NCBI GenBank assembly: GCA_945869825.1
Contig: CAMBQF010000007.1
Span: 1 to 41,264, forward strand
Length of the DNA: 41,264 nt
Reading direction: 5' to 3'
From: Chitinophaga pinensis
GTDB lineage: Bacteria; Bacteroidota; Bacteroidia; CAMBQF01
Positions 8,855 to 16,548 of the stretch are shown here, piece after piece. Position numbers and translations under genes: made by a program. The notes below the pieces were generated by a model. The model worked only from the letters and a program-made list of their open reading frames with translations, searched no databases and was not told where the DNA came from. How positions within the stretch are numbered: position 1 is the stretch's first letter; each line of letters opens with the position of its first letter.

Positions 8855-9355
8855 CTATAAATCTGCCAAAGCATCCATAAGTTGTTTACGGGCCAAGAAT
8901 ATGCGACTTTTAACTGTACCAATTGGCAAATCCAAATGTTCAGCTATTTCTTTGTACTTGTAGCCTTCAAAATACATCTCAAAAGGAATTTTGTATTCGT
9001 CTTCTAAAACTTCTACCGCTTTATAAATTTCCTTTTCATTCATTTTAGACTCTGCAACGCGGCCGCTGGCAACCTGAGGAAGATTAACATAGTATAGATC
9101 TTTGGTACCATCTATAATAGTGCGCGTTTTTGCTGCTCTGCGGTAGTTATTTATGAAGATGTTCTTCATAATAGTATAAAGCCAAGCTTTTAAATTGGTA
9201 GAGTCTGCAAATTTATCGCGGTATACCATTGCTTTTAGCATAGTTTCCTGCAGCAAATCTTTTGCCTGTTCGTCATTAGATGTTAGACTAAGGGCGAAGT
9301 ATCTTAATTGGTTTGAAAAAGCCAATATTTGTTTATTAAATTCTACAGATGACAT
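8855..9355 (-). CDS. ECF-type RNA polymerase sigma factor, downstream of the CarH-like regulator
   Basis: This 166-residue sigma-70 family protein has region 2 (QLRYFALSLT, then DLLQETMLKA and NLKAWLYTIMKNIFIN) and region 4 (IPFEMYFEGYKYKEIAEHLD, then IGTVKSRIFLARKQL), the standard ECF layout. It is about 60% identical by eye to the sigma factor at 17083-17589. That alignment fixes the start at ATG 9355: both proteins then begin MS(S/T)(V/I)(E/D)FN. The frame stays open to a TTG at 9400, but that TTG is inside an inverted-repeat half-site. It lies 290 bases downstream of the MerR/B12 gene on the same strand. Three identical-spacing inverted repeats occupy its upstream region, so it is probably under specific control. 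No anti-sigma gene is adjacent. Confidence 0.92.
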   Translation of the reverse strand: MSSVEFNKQILAFSNQLRYFALSLTSNDEQAKDLLQETMLKAMVYRDKFADSTNLKAWLYTIMKNIFINNYRRAAKTRTIIDGTKDLYYVNLPQVASGRVAESKMNEKEIYKAVEVLEDEYKIPFEMYFEGYKYKEIAEHLDLPIGTVKSRIFLARKQLMDALADL

Positions 9356-9367
9356 AAGGCGGATTTT

Positions 9368-9400
9368 TTGTTTAATATTTTCCACTGTAAAGGTAAACAA
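9368..9400. promoter_or_regulatory. Inverted repeat TTGTTTA-N19-TAAACAA, copy 1 (candidate operator)
   Basis: TTGTTTA at 9368-9374 and TAAACAA at 9394-9400 are separated by exactly 19 bases. The repeat starts 13 bases upstream of the sigma gene's ATG at 9355, in the expected promoter/leader position. Confidence 0.75.
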
Positions 9401-9421
9401 TATTTATTACCATCCTACAGT

Positions 9422-9454
9422 TTGTTTAATATTTTTTATCAAAAAAATAAACAA
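9422..9454. promoter_or_regulatory. Inverted repeat TTGTTTA-N19-TAAACAA, copy 2 (candidate operator)
   Basis: TTGTTTA at 9422-9428 and TAAACAA at 9448-9454 again have exactly 19 bases between them. Copy 2 begins 54 bases from copy 1 and shares extra flanking bases with it (AATATTTT after the left arm, TAT after the right arm). Confidence 0.75.
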
Positions 9455-9509
9455 TATCATTCTTAAAAGTGCAATAACCCTGCCAAATAGTAATGAATGA
9501 GCAAAAATT

Positions 9510-9542
9510 TTGTTTATGAATTAACGAAATATAATTAAACAA
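9510..9542. promoter_or_regulatory. Inverted repeat TTGTTTA-N19-TAAACAA, copy 3 (candidate operator)
   Basis: TTGTTTA at 9510-9516 and TAAACAA at 9536-9542 have the same 19-base spacer. The spacer sequence differs from those of copies 1 and 2, so only the arms and the spacing are conserved, as expected for protein-binding sites. Confidence 0.75.
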
Positions 9543-9566
9543 AACAGCGAACACACAGTAAAATTA

Positions 9567-9580
9567 GGTGTTGCAACACC
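9567..9580. promoter_or_regulatory. 14-bp perfect palindrome GGTGTTGCAACACC
   Basis: This perfect palindrome lies between the regulator gene's stop and the three TTGTTTA operators. It may be a further regulator site or part of a transcript end; there is no T-run beside it, so a terminator is unlikely. Confidence 0.45.
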
Positions 9581-9646
9581 AATCGGAAAATAATGCAATT
9601 AGTAGCAAAAAGATTGAAAGGTGCCAAATTGGCTTAAAACAATTTT

Positions 9647-10534
9647 TTACTGCTTATCAAGAAATGTGACAAAATCGTCGATATTGATAAAATATGTGAC
9701 ACCATTTACAGGTTTTAACATGTGTTTTGAAACCTGTGAGCCCGCTACAAGTACTGTAGCGTCTGGGAAATTATTTCTAAGACTTTCAAAATACGAAGTA
9801 ATTAAAGTTGTACTATTAGGCGTAGTGATGAAAGTAAAAAAACCTTGTGCTTTGTATACATTAGCAGCTGTTACTAAATCTACTAATGGTAAAGACTGAC
9901 CAAGGTAAAGAACCTGTATACCGCGAGACTTAAAATAATAATTAGCAAACAACAACCCTAATTCATGAAACTCTCCATCGGGTAAAAACAAGATATAGCG
10001 TAAATCTCTTTCAGGCAGTAATAAACCATCAATAGCAACAATCATTTTGCGGCGGATAAGGCTTGTCACAAAATGCTCCTGTGCTATATTTATTTCGCCT
10101 GCTTGCCACATTAAACCAACTTTACGCAAAAATGGCAGGATAACATAACGCATGGTTGCATCAAACCCAAACTTGATAGTAGTAACAGATATAACTTTTT
10201 CAAACATACGTTCAGAAAAGTCAACCATAGCTATAATAAGCTTATCTATATGTATAGAATAAAAATCATCGGGATCAATAGCTCCTTCAGAAACCACCTC
10301 TAATTCTTTTGTCAACTGGTCGCCAGAAAGGCGGCTAAGTTTAGAGATTTTACCACCATGCCTGATTAGCTGAGACAGGTTAAGTAGTAATTTAAGCTCT
10401 GTGTCATCATACCTGCGTATGTTGGTTTCAGTGCGCTGGGGCTTTAAAACTCCATAGCGTTGTTCCCATATTCTTATGGTATGGGCTTTTACGCCAGACA
10501 ATCTTTCTAAGTCTTTTATAGAGTATAACGCCAT
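9647..10534 (-). CDS. MerR-family regulator with CarH/LitR-like cobalamin-binding domain
   Basis: The 295-residue protein begins with a MerR winged-helix domain (YSIKDLERLSGVKAHTIRIW, then RRYDD). A helical B12-binding module and a Rossmann-like B12 domain follow. The two signatures needed for adenosylcobalamin in CarH are present: W-x9-EH (Trp143, Glu153, His154) and ExHxxG (Glu188, His190, Gly193; His190 would be the lower cobalt ligand). CarH/LitR proteins repress promoters in the dark as AdoCbl-bound tetramers and release DNA on light. By homology this is a B12-dependent, possibly light-sensing repressor, but no carotenoid genes are nearby. The start is ATG 10534, after a TACGTTTG box. 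It is transcribed toward the ECF sigma gene and diverges from a second sigma gene. Confidence 0.88.
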   Translation of the reverse strand: MALYSIKDLERLSGVKAHTIRIWEQRYGVLKPQRTETNIRRYDDTELKLLLNLSQLIRHGGKISKLSRLSGDQLTKELEVVSEGAIDPDDFYSIHIDKLIIAMVDFSERMFEKVISVTTIKFGFDATMRYVILPFLRKVGLMWQAGEINIAQEHFVTSLIRRKMIVAIDGLLLPERDLRYILFLPDGEFHELGLLFANYYFKSRGIQVLYLGQSLPLVDLVTAANVYKAQGFFTFITTPNSTTLITSYFESLRNNFPDATVLVAGSQVSKHMLKPVNGVTYFINIDDFVTFLDKQ

Positions 10535-10550
10535 AGTTTTATGCTAAATG

Positions 10551-10568
10551 CAAACGTAACAACGTTTG
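10551..10568 (-). promoter_or_regulatory. -7 box of the MerR gene inside a dyad
   Basis: On the minus strand TACGTTTG (10558-10551) matches TAnnTTTG, 16 bases upstream of ATG 10534. The same bases form the left arm of CAAACGT-AACA-ACGTTTG (10551-10568). A protein bound there would cover the promoter, consistent with autoregulation. Confidence 0.6.
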
Positions 10569-10604
10569 ATTATAATAATTGTTTAGAAGCAATTATTATC
10601 AAAC
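10564..10604. promoter_or_regulatory. Long inverted repeat between divergent regulator and sigma promoters
   Basis: GTTTGAT-TAT-AATAATTG (10564-10581) pairs with CAATTATTATCAAAC (10590-10604), giving 15 matched positions with a 3-base bulge around an 8-base centre. It lies between the -7 boxes of the divergent genes, so one bound protein could influence both. Confidence 0.65.
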
Positions 10605-10628
10605 AGCTTTTTTAACAAATACGTTTAC

Positions 10629-10636
10629 TAAATTTG
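10629..10636 (+). promoter_or_regulatory. -7 box TAAATTTG of the second ECF sigma gene
   Basis: TAAATTTG matches TAnnTTTG, 30 bases before ATG 10667. It lies within a small dyad (ACAAAT 10615-10620, ATTTGT 10632-10637). Confidence 0.6.
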
Positions 10637-10666
10637 TAGACTATTGCTATCGCAGCACCATCAGAT

Positions 10667-11260
10667 ATGTTATTTATACGGTCTAAAAGCATAAAAAAGT
10701 TTACCGATGAAGAATTGGTAGAACGCTATGTAAATAGCCGTAAAAACAGTTATGTAGCAGAACTTTTTAACCGGTATACCGTCATGGTATATGGTGTTTG
10801 TATTAAATATCTTAAAGATGAGGATGAAAGCAAAGACGCTACCATGCAAATTTTTGAGAAACTTATAACCGATCTCCCGAAGCACACAATACGCACTTTT
10901 AGGCCATGGCTGCATATGGTTACACGCAACCATTGCCTTATGAAACTAAGAAAAGAAGCAGGTATTATCAATATAAGCACCGATGATTATGTGCTGGAGA
11001 GTGAAGATTTTGTGGAAAATGGTATAGATATGCATCATATTACCGAAGCGCACGAAAAAGAAGCTAAATATGTAAAACTGGAGCAAGCTGTAGAAAGCCT
11101 TACTGATGAGCAAAGAAAGTGCATTGAGTTATTTTACTACCAAAAAAAATGTTACGATGAAATTGTAGAGATTACAGGCTATAGCTACAAGCAGGTAAAA
11201 AGTTACATACAAAACGGCAAGCGCAACTTGCGAATTAGTTTGAACAATACAAATGGCTAA
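10667..11260 (+). CDS. ECF-type RNA polymerase sigma factor (with coupled TPR partner)
   Basis: This 197-residue sigma-70 family protein is of a different lineage from the two FEMY-type sigma factors in the window. Region 2 includes SYVAELFNRYTVMVYGVCIK and a DATMQIFEKLI segment, and PWLHMVTRNHCLMKLRK contains the region 2.3/2.4-like aromatic cluster. Region 4 reads LTDEQRKCIELFYYQKKCYD, then ITGYSYKQVKSYIQNGKRNL. Its stop codon overlaps the start of the next gene in the string ATGGCTAA, giving an 8-base overlap typical of a sigma/anti-sigma pair. It diverges from the CarH-like regulator across a dyad-rich promoter region. Confidence 0.92.
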   Translation: MLFIRSKSIKKFTDEELVERYVNSRKNSYVAELFNRYTVMVYGVCIKYLKDEDESKDATMQIFEKLITDLPKHTIRTFRPWLHMVTRNHCLMKLRKEAGIINISTDDYVLESEDFVENGIDMHHITEAHEKEAKYVKLEQAVESLTDEQRKCIELFYYQKKCYDEIVEITGYSYKQVKSYIQNGKRNLRISLNNTNG

Positions 11261-12515
11261 CGATAATTTAAATAACCAACCTGTTAAGGGCGACGATTTA
11301 CTCGCGTACCTTAATAAAGAGCTAAGTAAGGCTGATAAGCACAAGCTTGAAGGCCAAATGCTTGAGGATGAGTTTTTGGCTGATGCTGCCGAAGGGCTGG
11401 GTATGGTTAAAAACAAAGCTGCGTTGGCTACAAATATTGCAGCTATAAATGCCAGCCTCTCAACATCATTAAATAAAACAGCAGCTGCAGAAACCCGCTC
11501 ATTTCTTTCTGTTGTTGGCAATACAGCTGCTATTGCAGCGTCTGTTACACTGCTTGTTGTTGCCGCCTACTTTTTATCACAATACTCATCAGGAACCAAT
11601 ATGGAAGCGCATAAAAGCGTTGCTGATAACCCAAAGGTTAACTCTCAGCCCCAATTTGCCCCATTAAATGATGGCTCTGTAGTTTCAGAAGAATCATCAG
11701 CCAATGCCGACTCTGTAATAAACCCATTAGAAAAACCTGTTAAAAATATTACTGCTAACAAATACATATGGACTCCTAATATAATTGGTACAGACGAAGC
11801 AGATTTGAGTGAAGACGTAACAATGGAGCCAACCGTAGGATCTGCCACAAATGCAACAAATACAGTTGAAATGCCAATAGCACCTGTTGCGTCTGATATT
11901 GACCTGTCAAAATACGGCCCTGCGTCAAACAATGCATACAACAACGATTATAAAAGCATAAACCAGTTTAGTACCGTTTCGGGTACTAAAGAAAATGCAA
12001 AACCTGAAAAGAAAAATAAAAATCGCAGCGAGGATGTAATTACAGACAATGCACCGGGCGTATATATGGATGGTATACTTATTAAGAAAGATAATGATGA
12101 TAAAGATGTAGCTGACTCACCAACCCGATCAGTACTTAATGATAAAAAAGCCCCGCCTACAAACGATGCCACTGCAAAAGCAATGGACTTATATAAAAAT
12201 GGTGATTACCGCGGTGCAATTAATGAATTAGATTATATATTAAAGGAAGACCCCACTAACGTTAAAGCCCTATACTATTCAGGCATGGCCAATAAGTACC
12301 TGGGGAAAGAAAGCAAGGCACTTAATTTTTATAGTAAAGTACCTAAAAATAACCCACTTTACGAGAATGCTCAATGGGAAAAAGCCCAGATATACAAGTC
12401 GCAAAAAAACAATGCTCAGGCTATTACTGCCTTGCAAGAGGTTGTAAATTTTAATGGTACGCTTAAAATACGTGCACAGAATATGATAAAGGAACTTGGG
12501 GGCACAAATAAATAA
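11253..12515 (+). CDS. Membrane-anchored TPR protein, candidate anti-sigma factor
   Basis: The 420-residue protein has a charged cytoplasmic N-terminus (about 1-85) containing DDLLAYLNKELSKADKHKLE. This resembles the first helices of anti-sigma (zf-HC2-like) domains but lacks the His/Cys ligands. One membrane helix follows (about 88-111, VVGNTAAIAASVTLLVVAAYFL), then a long low-complexity Asn/Asp/Thr-rich linker, then C-terminal TPR units from about 305 (AMDLYKNGDYRGAINELDYI, then VKALYYSGMANKYLGKESKA). The overlap with the sigma gene implies translational coupling. Such sigma-TPR pairs are common in Bacteroidota. The anti-sigma role is inferred from order and topology, not from a diagnostic motif. 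Confidence 0.75.
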   Translation: MANDNLNNQPVKGDDLLAYLNKELSKADKHKLEGQMLEDEFLADAAEGLGMVKNKAALATNIAAINASLSTSLNKTAAAETRSFLSVVGNTAAIAASVTLLVVAAYFLSQYSSGTNMEAHKSVADNPKVNSQPQFAPLNDGSVVSEESSANADSVINPLEKPVKNITANKYIWTPNIIGTDEADLSEDVTMEPTVGSATNATNTVEMPIAPVASDIDLSKYGPASNNAYNNDYKSINQFSTVSGTKENAKPEKKNKNRSEDVITDNAPGVYMDGILIKKDNDDKDVADSPTRSVLNDKKAPPTNDATAKAMDLYKNGDYRGAINELDYILKEDPTNVKALYYSGMANKYLGKESKALNFYSKVPKNNPLYENAQWEKAQIYKSQKNNAQAITALQEVVNFNGTLKIRAQNMIKELGGTNK

Positions 12516-12548
12516 CCACACTATAATATAGTTTCATTCCGTTTTTTA

Positions 12549-13229
12549 ATGGACAGTACAAATTTTTCGGTCGATTCAGCCTATTTGGCCCCTAGTTTAT
12601 ATATGGACTTTAACAGTCCGGAGGTGGCTGCCTTTGTAGCCAAACATGCTGAAGGCAAAACCGATAAGGAAAAAGCTATAAGCCTGTACTATGCCGTACG
12701 CGATGGTTTCTGGTACGACCCATACCATGTAAACATGAGCCACATAGCACTAAAAGCCAGTAGCATGATTGAGCGCGGTAGCGGATATTGTGTAGAAAAA
12801 GCCAATTTTTTGGCTGCTGTTGCCCGTGCCTGCAATATACCTGCAAGGTTGGGTTTTGCTATTGTGCGAAACCATATTGGTACCGAAAAGCTGCAGCAAA
12901 TACTTAAAAGCGATTTATTTGTTTTTCATGGTTACACCGAGCTTTATATAAACGGACAATGGGTAAAGGCTACACCTGCTTTTAATAAGGAGCTTTGCGA
13001 ACGATTTAATGTAACCCCGCTCGAATTTGATGGCGAACACGATTCTGTTTTTCAAGAGTTTGATGCCCAAGGCAATAAGCATATGGAATACCTTCACGAC
13101 TATGGTATATTTACCGAAGTGCCCCGAGAGCTAATGGTAAACGAACTTAAGAAACATTACCCGCACTTGTTTAAAGGTTTGAGCCATAATGATAGTGGCC
13201 ACTACTTTACGGAGGGTAACGAAGAGTAA
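12549..13229 (+). CDS. Transglutaminase-like (cysteine peptidase fold) family protein
   Basis: This 226-residue cytoplasmic protein matches the transglutaminase-like superfamily. The catalytic Cys lies in GSGYCVEKA (Cys81) and is preceded by the family's AISLYYAVRDGFWYDP segment. The His is in FHGYTELYINGQW (His127). The third residue, usually Asp in a W..D position, falls in VKATPAFN, so the triad may use a variant third member. Bacterial relatives act as proteases or amidases of unknown substrate. It follows the TPR gene by 33 bases on the same strand and could be co-transcribed. A strong terminator follows. Confidence 0.82.
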   Translation: MDSTNFSVDSAYLAPSLYMDFNSPEVAAFVAKHAEGKTDKEKAISLYYAVRDGFWYDPYHVNMSHIALKASSMIERGSGYCVEKANFLAAVARACNIPARLGFAIVRNHIGTEKLQQILKSDLFVFHGYTELYINGQWVKATPAFNKELCERFNVTPLEFDGEHDSVFQEFDAQGNKHMEYLHDYGIFTEVPRELMVNELKKHYPHLFKGLSHNDSGHYFTEGNEE

Positions 13230-13248
13230 AAAAAACTTTACAGCATAA

Positions 13249-13275
13249 AAAAATCCCGCTATAAGCGGGATTTTT
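13249..13275. terminator. Bidirectional rho-independent terminator
   Basis: AAAAATCCCGCT (13249-13260) pairs with AGCGGGATTTTT (13264-13275) around ATA. A-run and T-run flanks make it work in both directions, serving the convergent transglutaminase and metalloprotease genes. Confidence 0.92.
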
Positions 13276-13296
13276 CATTTATAGTAATATGTTCAA

Positions 13297-15432
13297 TTAT
13301 TGTTTTGCAACAATAACCTTCTTCATTGCTTGTTTGCCATCAGTGCTAAAACGCACAAAGTAAACACCATCAGCGCCAAATGTTTCGCGAGGGATAGTAA
13401 TGTTTTGTTGTCCGGCTAGCATATCGCCATTAAATACATTGGCAACAGTACGGCCTAAAACGTCAATCACATCAACACTAACTTTGTCGTTTTTAGGCAT
13501 ATGGAAAGATAATGTAGCAATAGTATTTCCTAATGGATTAGGGAATACGCTTAAACCAATAGTATTATCAAGGTTTTCATCAACAGCAGTTGTATTGGCA
13601 ATATTAATCTTGTCTAAGTAAAAGTTGTTGCTACCGTAACCTCCGCTTGTAAACTCAAATTTAAATCGTACGTTGTCCTGGCTGGTAACGTTGTTTGGAA
13701 GAGAAATTGTTTTCTCTGTCCAAAAGTTAACGTTAGGTGGCAGGTAAGCACCGGTGTACAAACCTGCGTTAGCAAGCTCTGGACCTGTGTAAGTAGCACG
13801 AACTGTCCAAGTCTGGCCGCAGTTAGTAGAGTAATAAACTTTCAACACATCAGTGTTACCAGTGTCGCTGGCTGCACCAGAATATGAAAACTTCAAGTTT
13901 ACAGGAGTTTGCAGGTTGCTGATGTTGTATGAAGGAGTTATTAAATCTTCAACACTGCCCTGCAAGTTGCCATAGTTGTTAATGTACGCAGAGTGGAACA
14001 TATCAGCAGCTGCGCCTATGATACGTTGCCATTTACGGCCGCTGTTATCCTGGTCAAAAACAAACCATTTGTCATTAAACCACTGCTCATTTTCAAAGCT
14101 TTCAAAATAACCCCAATTATTATCATCAGCGGTATTAGAGCTAACTATAATATAATCATTAATGGTTTTGGTAGAAGTACCTTGTGGGTTTGTAACATCA
14201 AGAGTTACATCAAATTTGCCGGGAGTACTGTATGTAATTGTTGGGTTTGCGGCGGTAGATGTACCTGTATTTGCGCCTTCAAATGTCCAGTTACGGCTTG
14301 AAATTGTTCCGTTGTAAGAGTTATCGGTAAACGTTACGCTAGTACCTTCGCAAAGCATAACACGGTTAGCAAAAAAGTCAGCTTTAGGTTCGCAAGCAAT
14401 TGGGGGATCGTTAACTACACCGGTATTAGCCAAATTTTCAGGGCTCCATAAATTTTCACGGAAACCTTGAACAACTCCGCTTTCCGGGCCTTCTAATACA
14501 AAATCCATAATAGCCTTTTGGCCTTTACTGAACATGTTCATACACTCATCGTTAGAGTAGTCCATGTAGTTCATAAACATCTCGCCCCTAAGAGTATCAC
14601 CATCAGCACAAGTGTTAAATTTAGGATAGGTAAAACAACCAAAGTTAGCTTCTTTGTGCACAGGGGTATCAAACACAAGGTCGCTACCGCAATCTTCGTC
14701 GCCCCAAATGTGGCGTAATCCAAGCCAGTGGCCAATTTCGTGTGTAGCTGTGCGGCCAACATTACCAGCAGAAGAACCAATGCTACCAATATAATCAGAA
14801 CGTATAACAATACCGTCTGTAGCGGTTAAACCACCTAAAGGAAACTGCGCATAGCCCAATACTAAACCTAGGTTTGATATATTACCAATACTTTTAACAA
14901 CCCAAACGTTTAAGTAATTATCTCTATTCCAGTAAATTACTGATTTAGCACCGTTTTGGTTTGATGCACTTAAGGTGCGGGTAGAGTATGTGCGGGTAAT
15001 ACCATCTGTACACTTACCTTCAGGGTCTAAATTTGCCAATACAAACTCAATGTTACAATCGGCAGCAACACTGTCAAAAGCAGCCGGAGTATTAGCTGCG
15101 TCAGCGTTAAGCCTGCGGAAGTCTTCGTTCATAATAGCTACCTGGTCTAAAACCTGAGCTTTGGTAATGTTTTCAGAACCACCAGCATAAAGAATGTGGA
15201 AAACAACCGGAATAATACGTGGGCCGGCTTTTTCTGATTTTGCTTGCGGATGCGCCGCTAAATAGCTTTGCAAATCGTCCATAAACTGCACATGCTGGGC
15301 AGCTAACGTTGGGCTTTTTGCCAACTCTTTGTGTAAAACTTCGTCAGCAGCGCATTTATTTTGTGCAGGCTCTTGCGCCTGGGCTAAAAAAGCTAATGCT
15401 AAAGCTGCTAGTGTAAACGTAATTTTTCTCAT
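13297..15432 (-). CDS. Secreted M43 (pappalysin/cytophagalysin) zinc metalloprotease with T9SS sorting domain
   Basis: The 711-residue protein has a signal peptide (ending AFLAQAQ), a pro-region and an M43 catalytic domain with the extended zinc motif HEIGHWLGLRH at about 231-241 and a Met-turn in MNYMDYSND. A PKD domain follows (SVTFTDNSYN ... YSTPGKFDVTLDVTN), then a jelly-roll/MAM-like domain (WGYFESFENEQWFND to about FYLDKINIA), and finally a T9SS type A sorting domain (VFPNPLGN ... GVYFVRFSTDG ... KKVIVAKQ). It should be secreted across the outer membrane as an extracellular protease. ATG 15432 gives a clean signal peptide; the frame extends three codons further to a TTG, which is less likely as the start. 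Confidence 0.92.
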   Translation of the reverse strand: MRKITFTLAALALAFLAQAQEPAQNKCAADEVLHKELAKSPTLAAQHVQFMDDLQSYLAAHPQAKSEKAGPRIIPVVFHILYAGGSENITKAQVLDQVAIMNEDFRRLNADAANTPAAFDSVAADCNIEFVLANLDPEGKCTDGITRTYSTRTLSASNQNGAKSVIYWNRDNYLNVWVVKSIGNISNLGLVLGYAQFPLGGLTATDGIVIRSDYIGSIGSSAGNVGRTATHEIGHWLGLRHIWGDEDCGSDLVFDTPVHKEANFGCFTYPKFNTCADGDTLRGEMFMNYMDYSNDECMNMFSKGQKAIMDFVLEGPESGVVQGFRENLWSPENLANTGVVNDPPIACEPKADFFANRVMLCEGTSVTFTDNSYNGTISSRNWTFEGANTGTSTAANPTITYSTPGKFDVTLDVTNPQGTSTKTINDYIIVSSNTADDNNWGYFESFENEQWFNDKWFVFDQDNSGRKWQRIIGAAADMFHSAYINNYGNLQGSVEDLITPSYNISNLQTPVNLKFSYSGAASDTGNTDVLKVYYSTNCGQTWTVRATYTGPELANAGLYTGAYLPPNVNFWTEKTISLPNNVTSQDNVRFKFEFTSGGYGSNNFYLDKINIANTTAVDENLDNTIGLSVFPNPLGNTIATLSFHMPKNDKVSVDVIDVLGRTVANVFNGDMLAGQQNITIPRETFGADGVYFVRFSTDGKQAMKKVIVAKQ

Positions 15433-15549
15433 TTCAACCAATATATAGTTATAACAGGAAACAAATATCGTGTATTATCTTATTATGACAAAAACATTTT
15501 TTGGGTGTTATCGGATAAAATAGCTAAAGCCCTTAAAAATATTGGTAAA

Positions 15550-16548
15550 CTACCAACGTACCAATGCCGATGCCCAGGTAAAACCAGCACCAAAAGCTGC
15601 CAGGCAAACCAAATTACCCTGCTTTACCCTTCCCTGCTCCCAAGCTTCGCTTAATGCCAATGGAATGGAGGCTGCCGTGGTGTTACCATACTTTTGTATA
15701 TTATTAAAAACTTTATCATCGCTAAGGCCAAACCGTTCTTGTACGGCTTGCGATATGCGCAGATTAGCCTGGTGTGGTATCAGCAGGTCAATATCTTCTT
15801 TGGTAAGGTTATTATGTGTTAAGGCTTCATTAATAACTTCAGGAAAACGAACTACTGCATTTTTAAAAACAAAAGGGCCGTCCATATAAGGCAGCATGCT
15901 TCCATCTTCAATCATAGCCGGAGTTATTCGTTCTTTTCTTCGGCTACCTGGGTGTTCAGTCATCAGCTTTTCTGCATATGCCCCATCTGCATGCAGGTGG
16001 GTAGATAGCACGCCCCTACCCTCTTCATTTGTAGCTTGCAAAACGGCTGCGCCCGCACCATCGCCAAAAATAACCGCCATGCCACGGCCACGGTCGCTAA
16101 TCTCCATTACATTAGATTGTATTTCAGCGCCTACTAAAAGGATGGTTTTATAAGCGCCTGTTTTAATGTATTGATCTGCAATAGAGAGGCCGTATATAAA
16201 ACCGCTACATTGCGCCCTAACATCTATACAAGGTATGCCCGGCAAATCAAGTTCGCGCTGCAATAATACCCCCGACCCCGGAAAATTATAATCTGGGCTA
16301 AGGGTAGCAAATACAATCATTTCTATATCAGACACGTTTATACCTGCGCGTTCTATAGCCATGCGGGCTGCATTTGCGCCCATTAATGATACTGTATCTT
16401 TTCCTTCGGTAAAAAACCGCCGCTCTTTTATTCCGGTGCGCTGAACTATCCATTCATCAGTAGTATCCATCTTCTGCACTAAATCATTGTTTGTAACAAC
16501 ATTCTCTGGCACATAGTGTCCTACCGCACTTATAAGTGTACTTGGCAT
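15550..16548 (-). CDS. fabH: Beta-ketoacyl-ACP synthase III
   Basis: The 332-residue FabH condenses acetyl-CoA or branched acyl-CoA with malonyl-ACP to start fatty acid synthesis in the cytoplasm. The Cys-His-Asn triad is visible: Cys114 in AQCSGF, His259 in LIPHQAN, and Asn289 in KYGNTTAAS. The N-terminus (VGHYVPENVVTNNDL) and TDEWIVQRTGI are standard. It stands alone here, with no fab or plsX neighbour, so it may be one of several FabH paralogues, including ones used in secondary lipid pathways. A TTG-N18-TAGGTTTG promoter lies just upstream of ATG 16548. Confidence 0.93.
   Translation of the reverse strand: MPSTLISAVGHYVPENVVTNNDLVQKMDTTDEWIVQRTGIKERRFFTEGKDTVSLMGANAARMAIERAGINVSDIEMIVFATLSPDYNFPGSGVLLQRELDLPGIPCIDVRAQCSGFIYGLSIADQYIKTGAYKTILLVGAEIQSNVMEISDRGRGMAVIFGDGAGAAVLQATNEEGRGVLSTHLHADGAYAEKLMTEHPGSRRKERITPAMIEDGSMLPYMDGPFVFKNAVVRFPEVINEALTHNNLTKEDIDLLIPHQANLRISQAVQERFGLSDDKVFNNIQKYGNTTAASIPLALSEAWEQGRVKQGNLVCLAAFGAGFTWASALVRW

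Noticed and set aside
9356-9400. N-terminal extension of the ECF sigma protein from TTG 9400
   Set aside because: The extension has no counterpart in the close paralogue, which begins at the residue matching ATG 9355, and the TTG is part of an inverted-repeat half-site.
9356-9646. Cobalamin riboswitch next to the B12 regulator
   Set aside because: No B12-box-like sequence is visible; the region is explained better by the protein-type inverted repeats.
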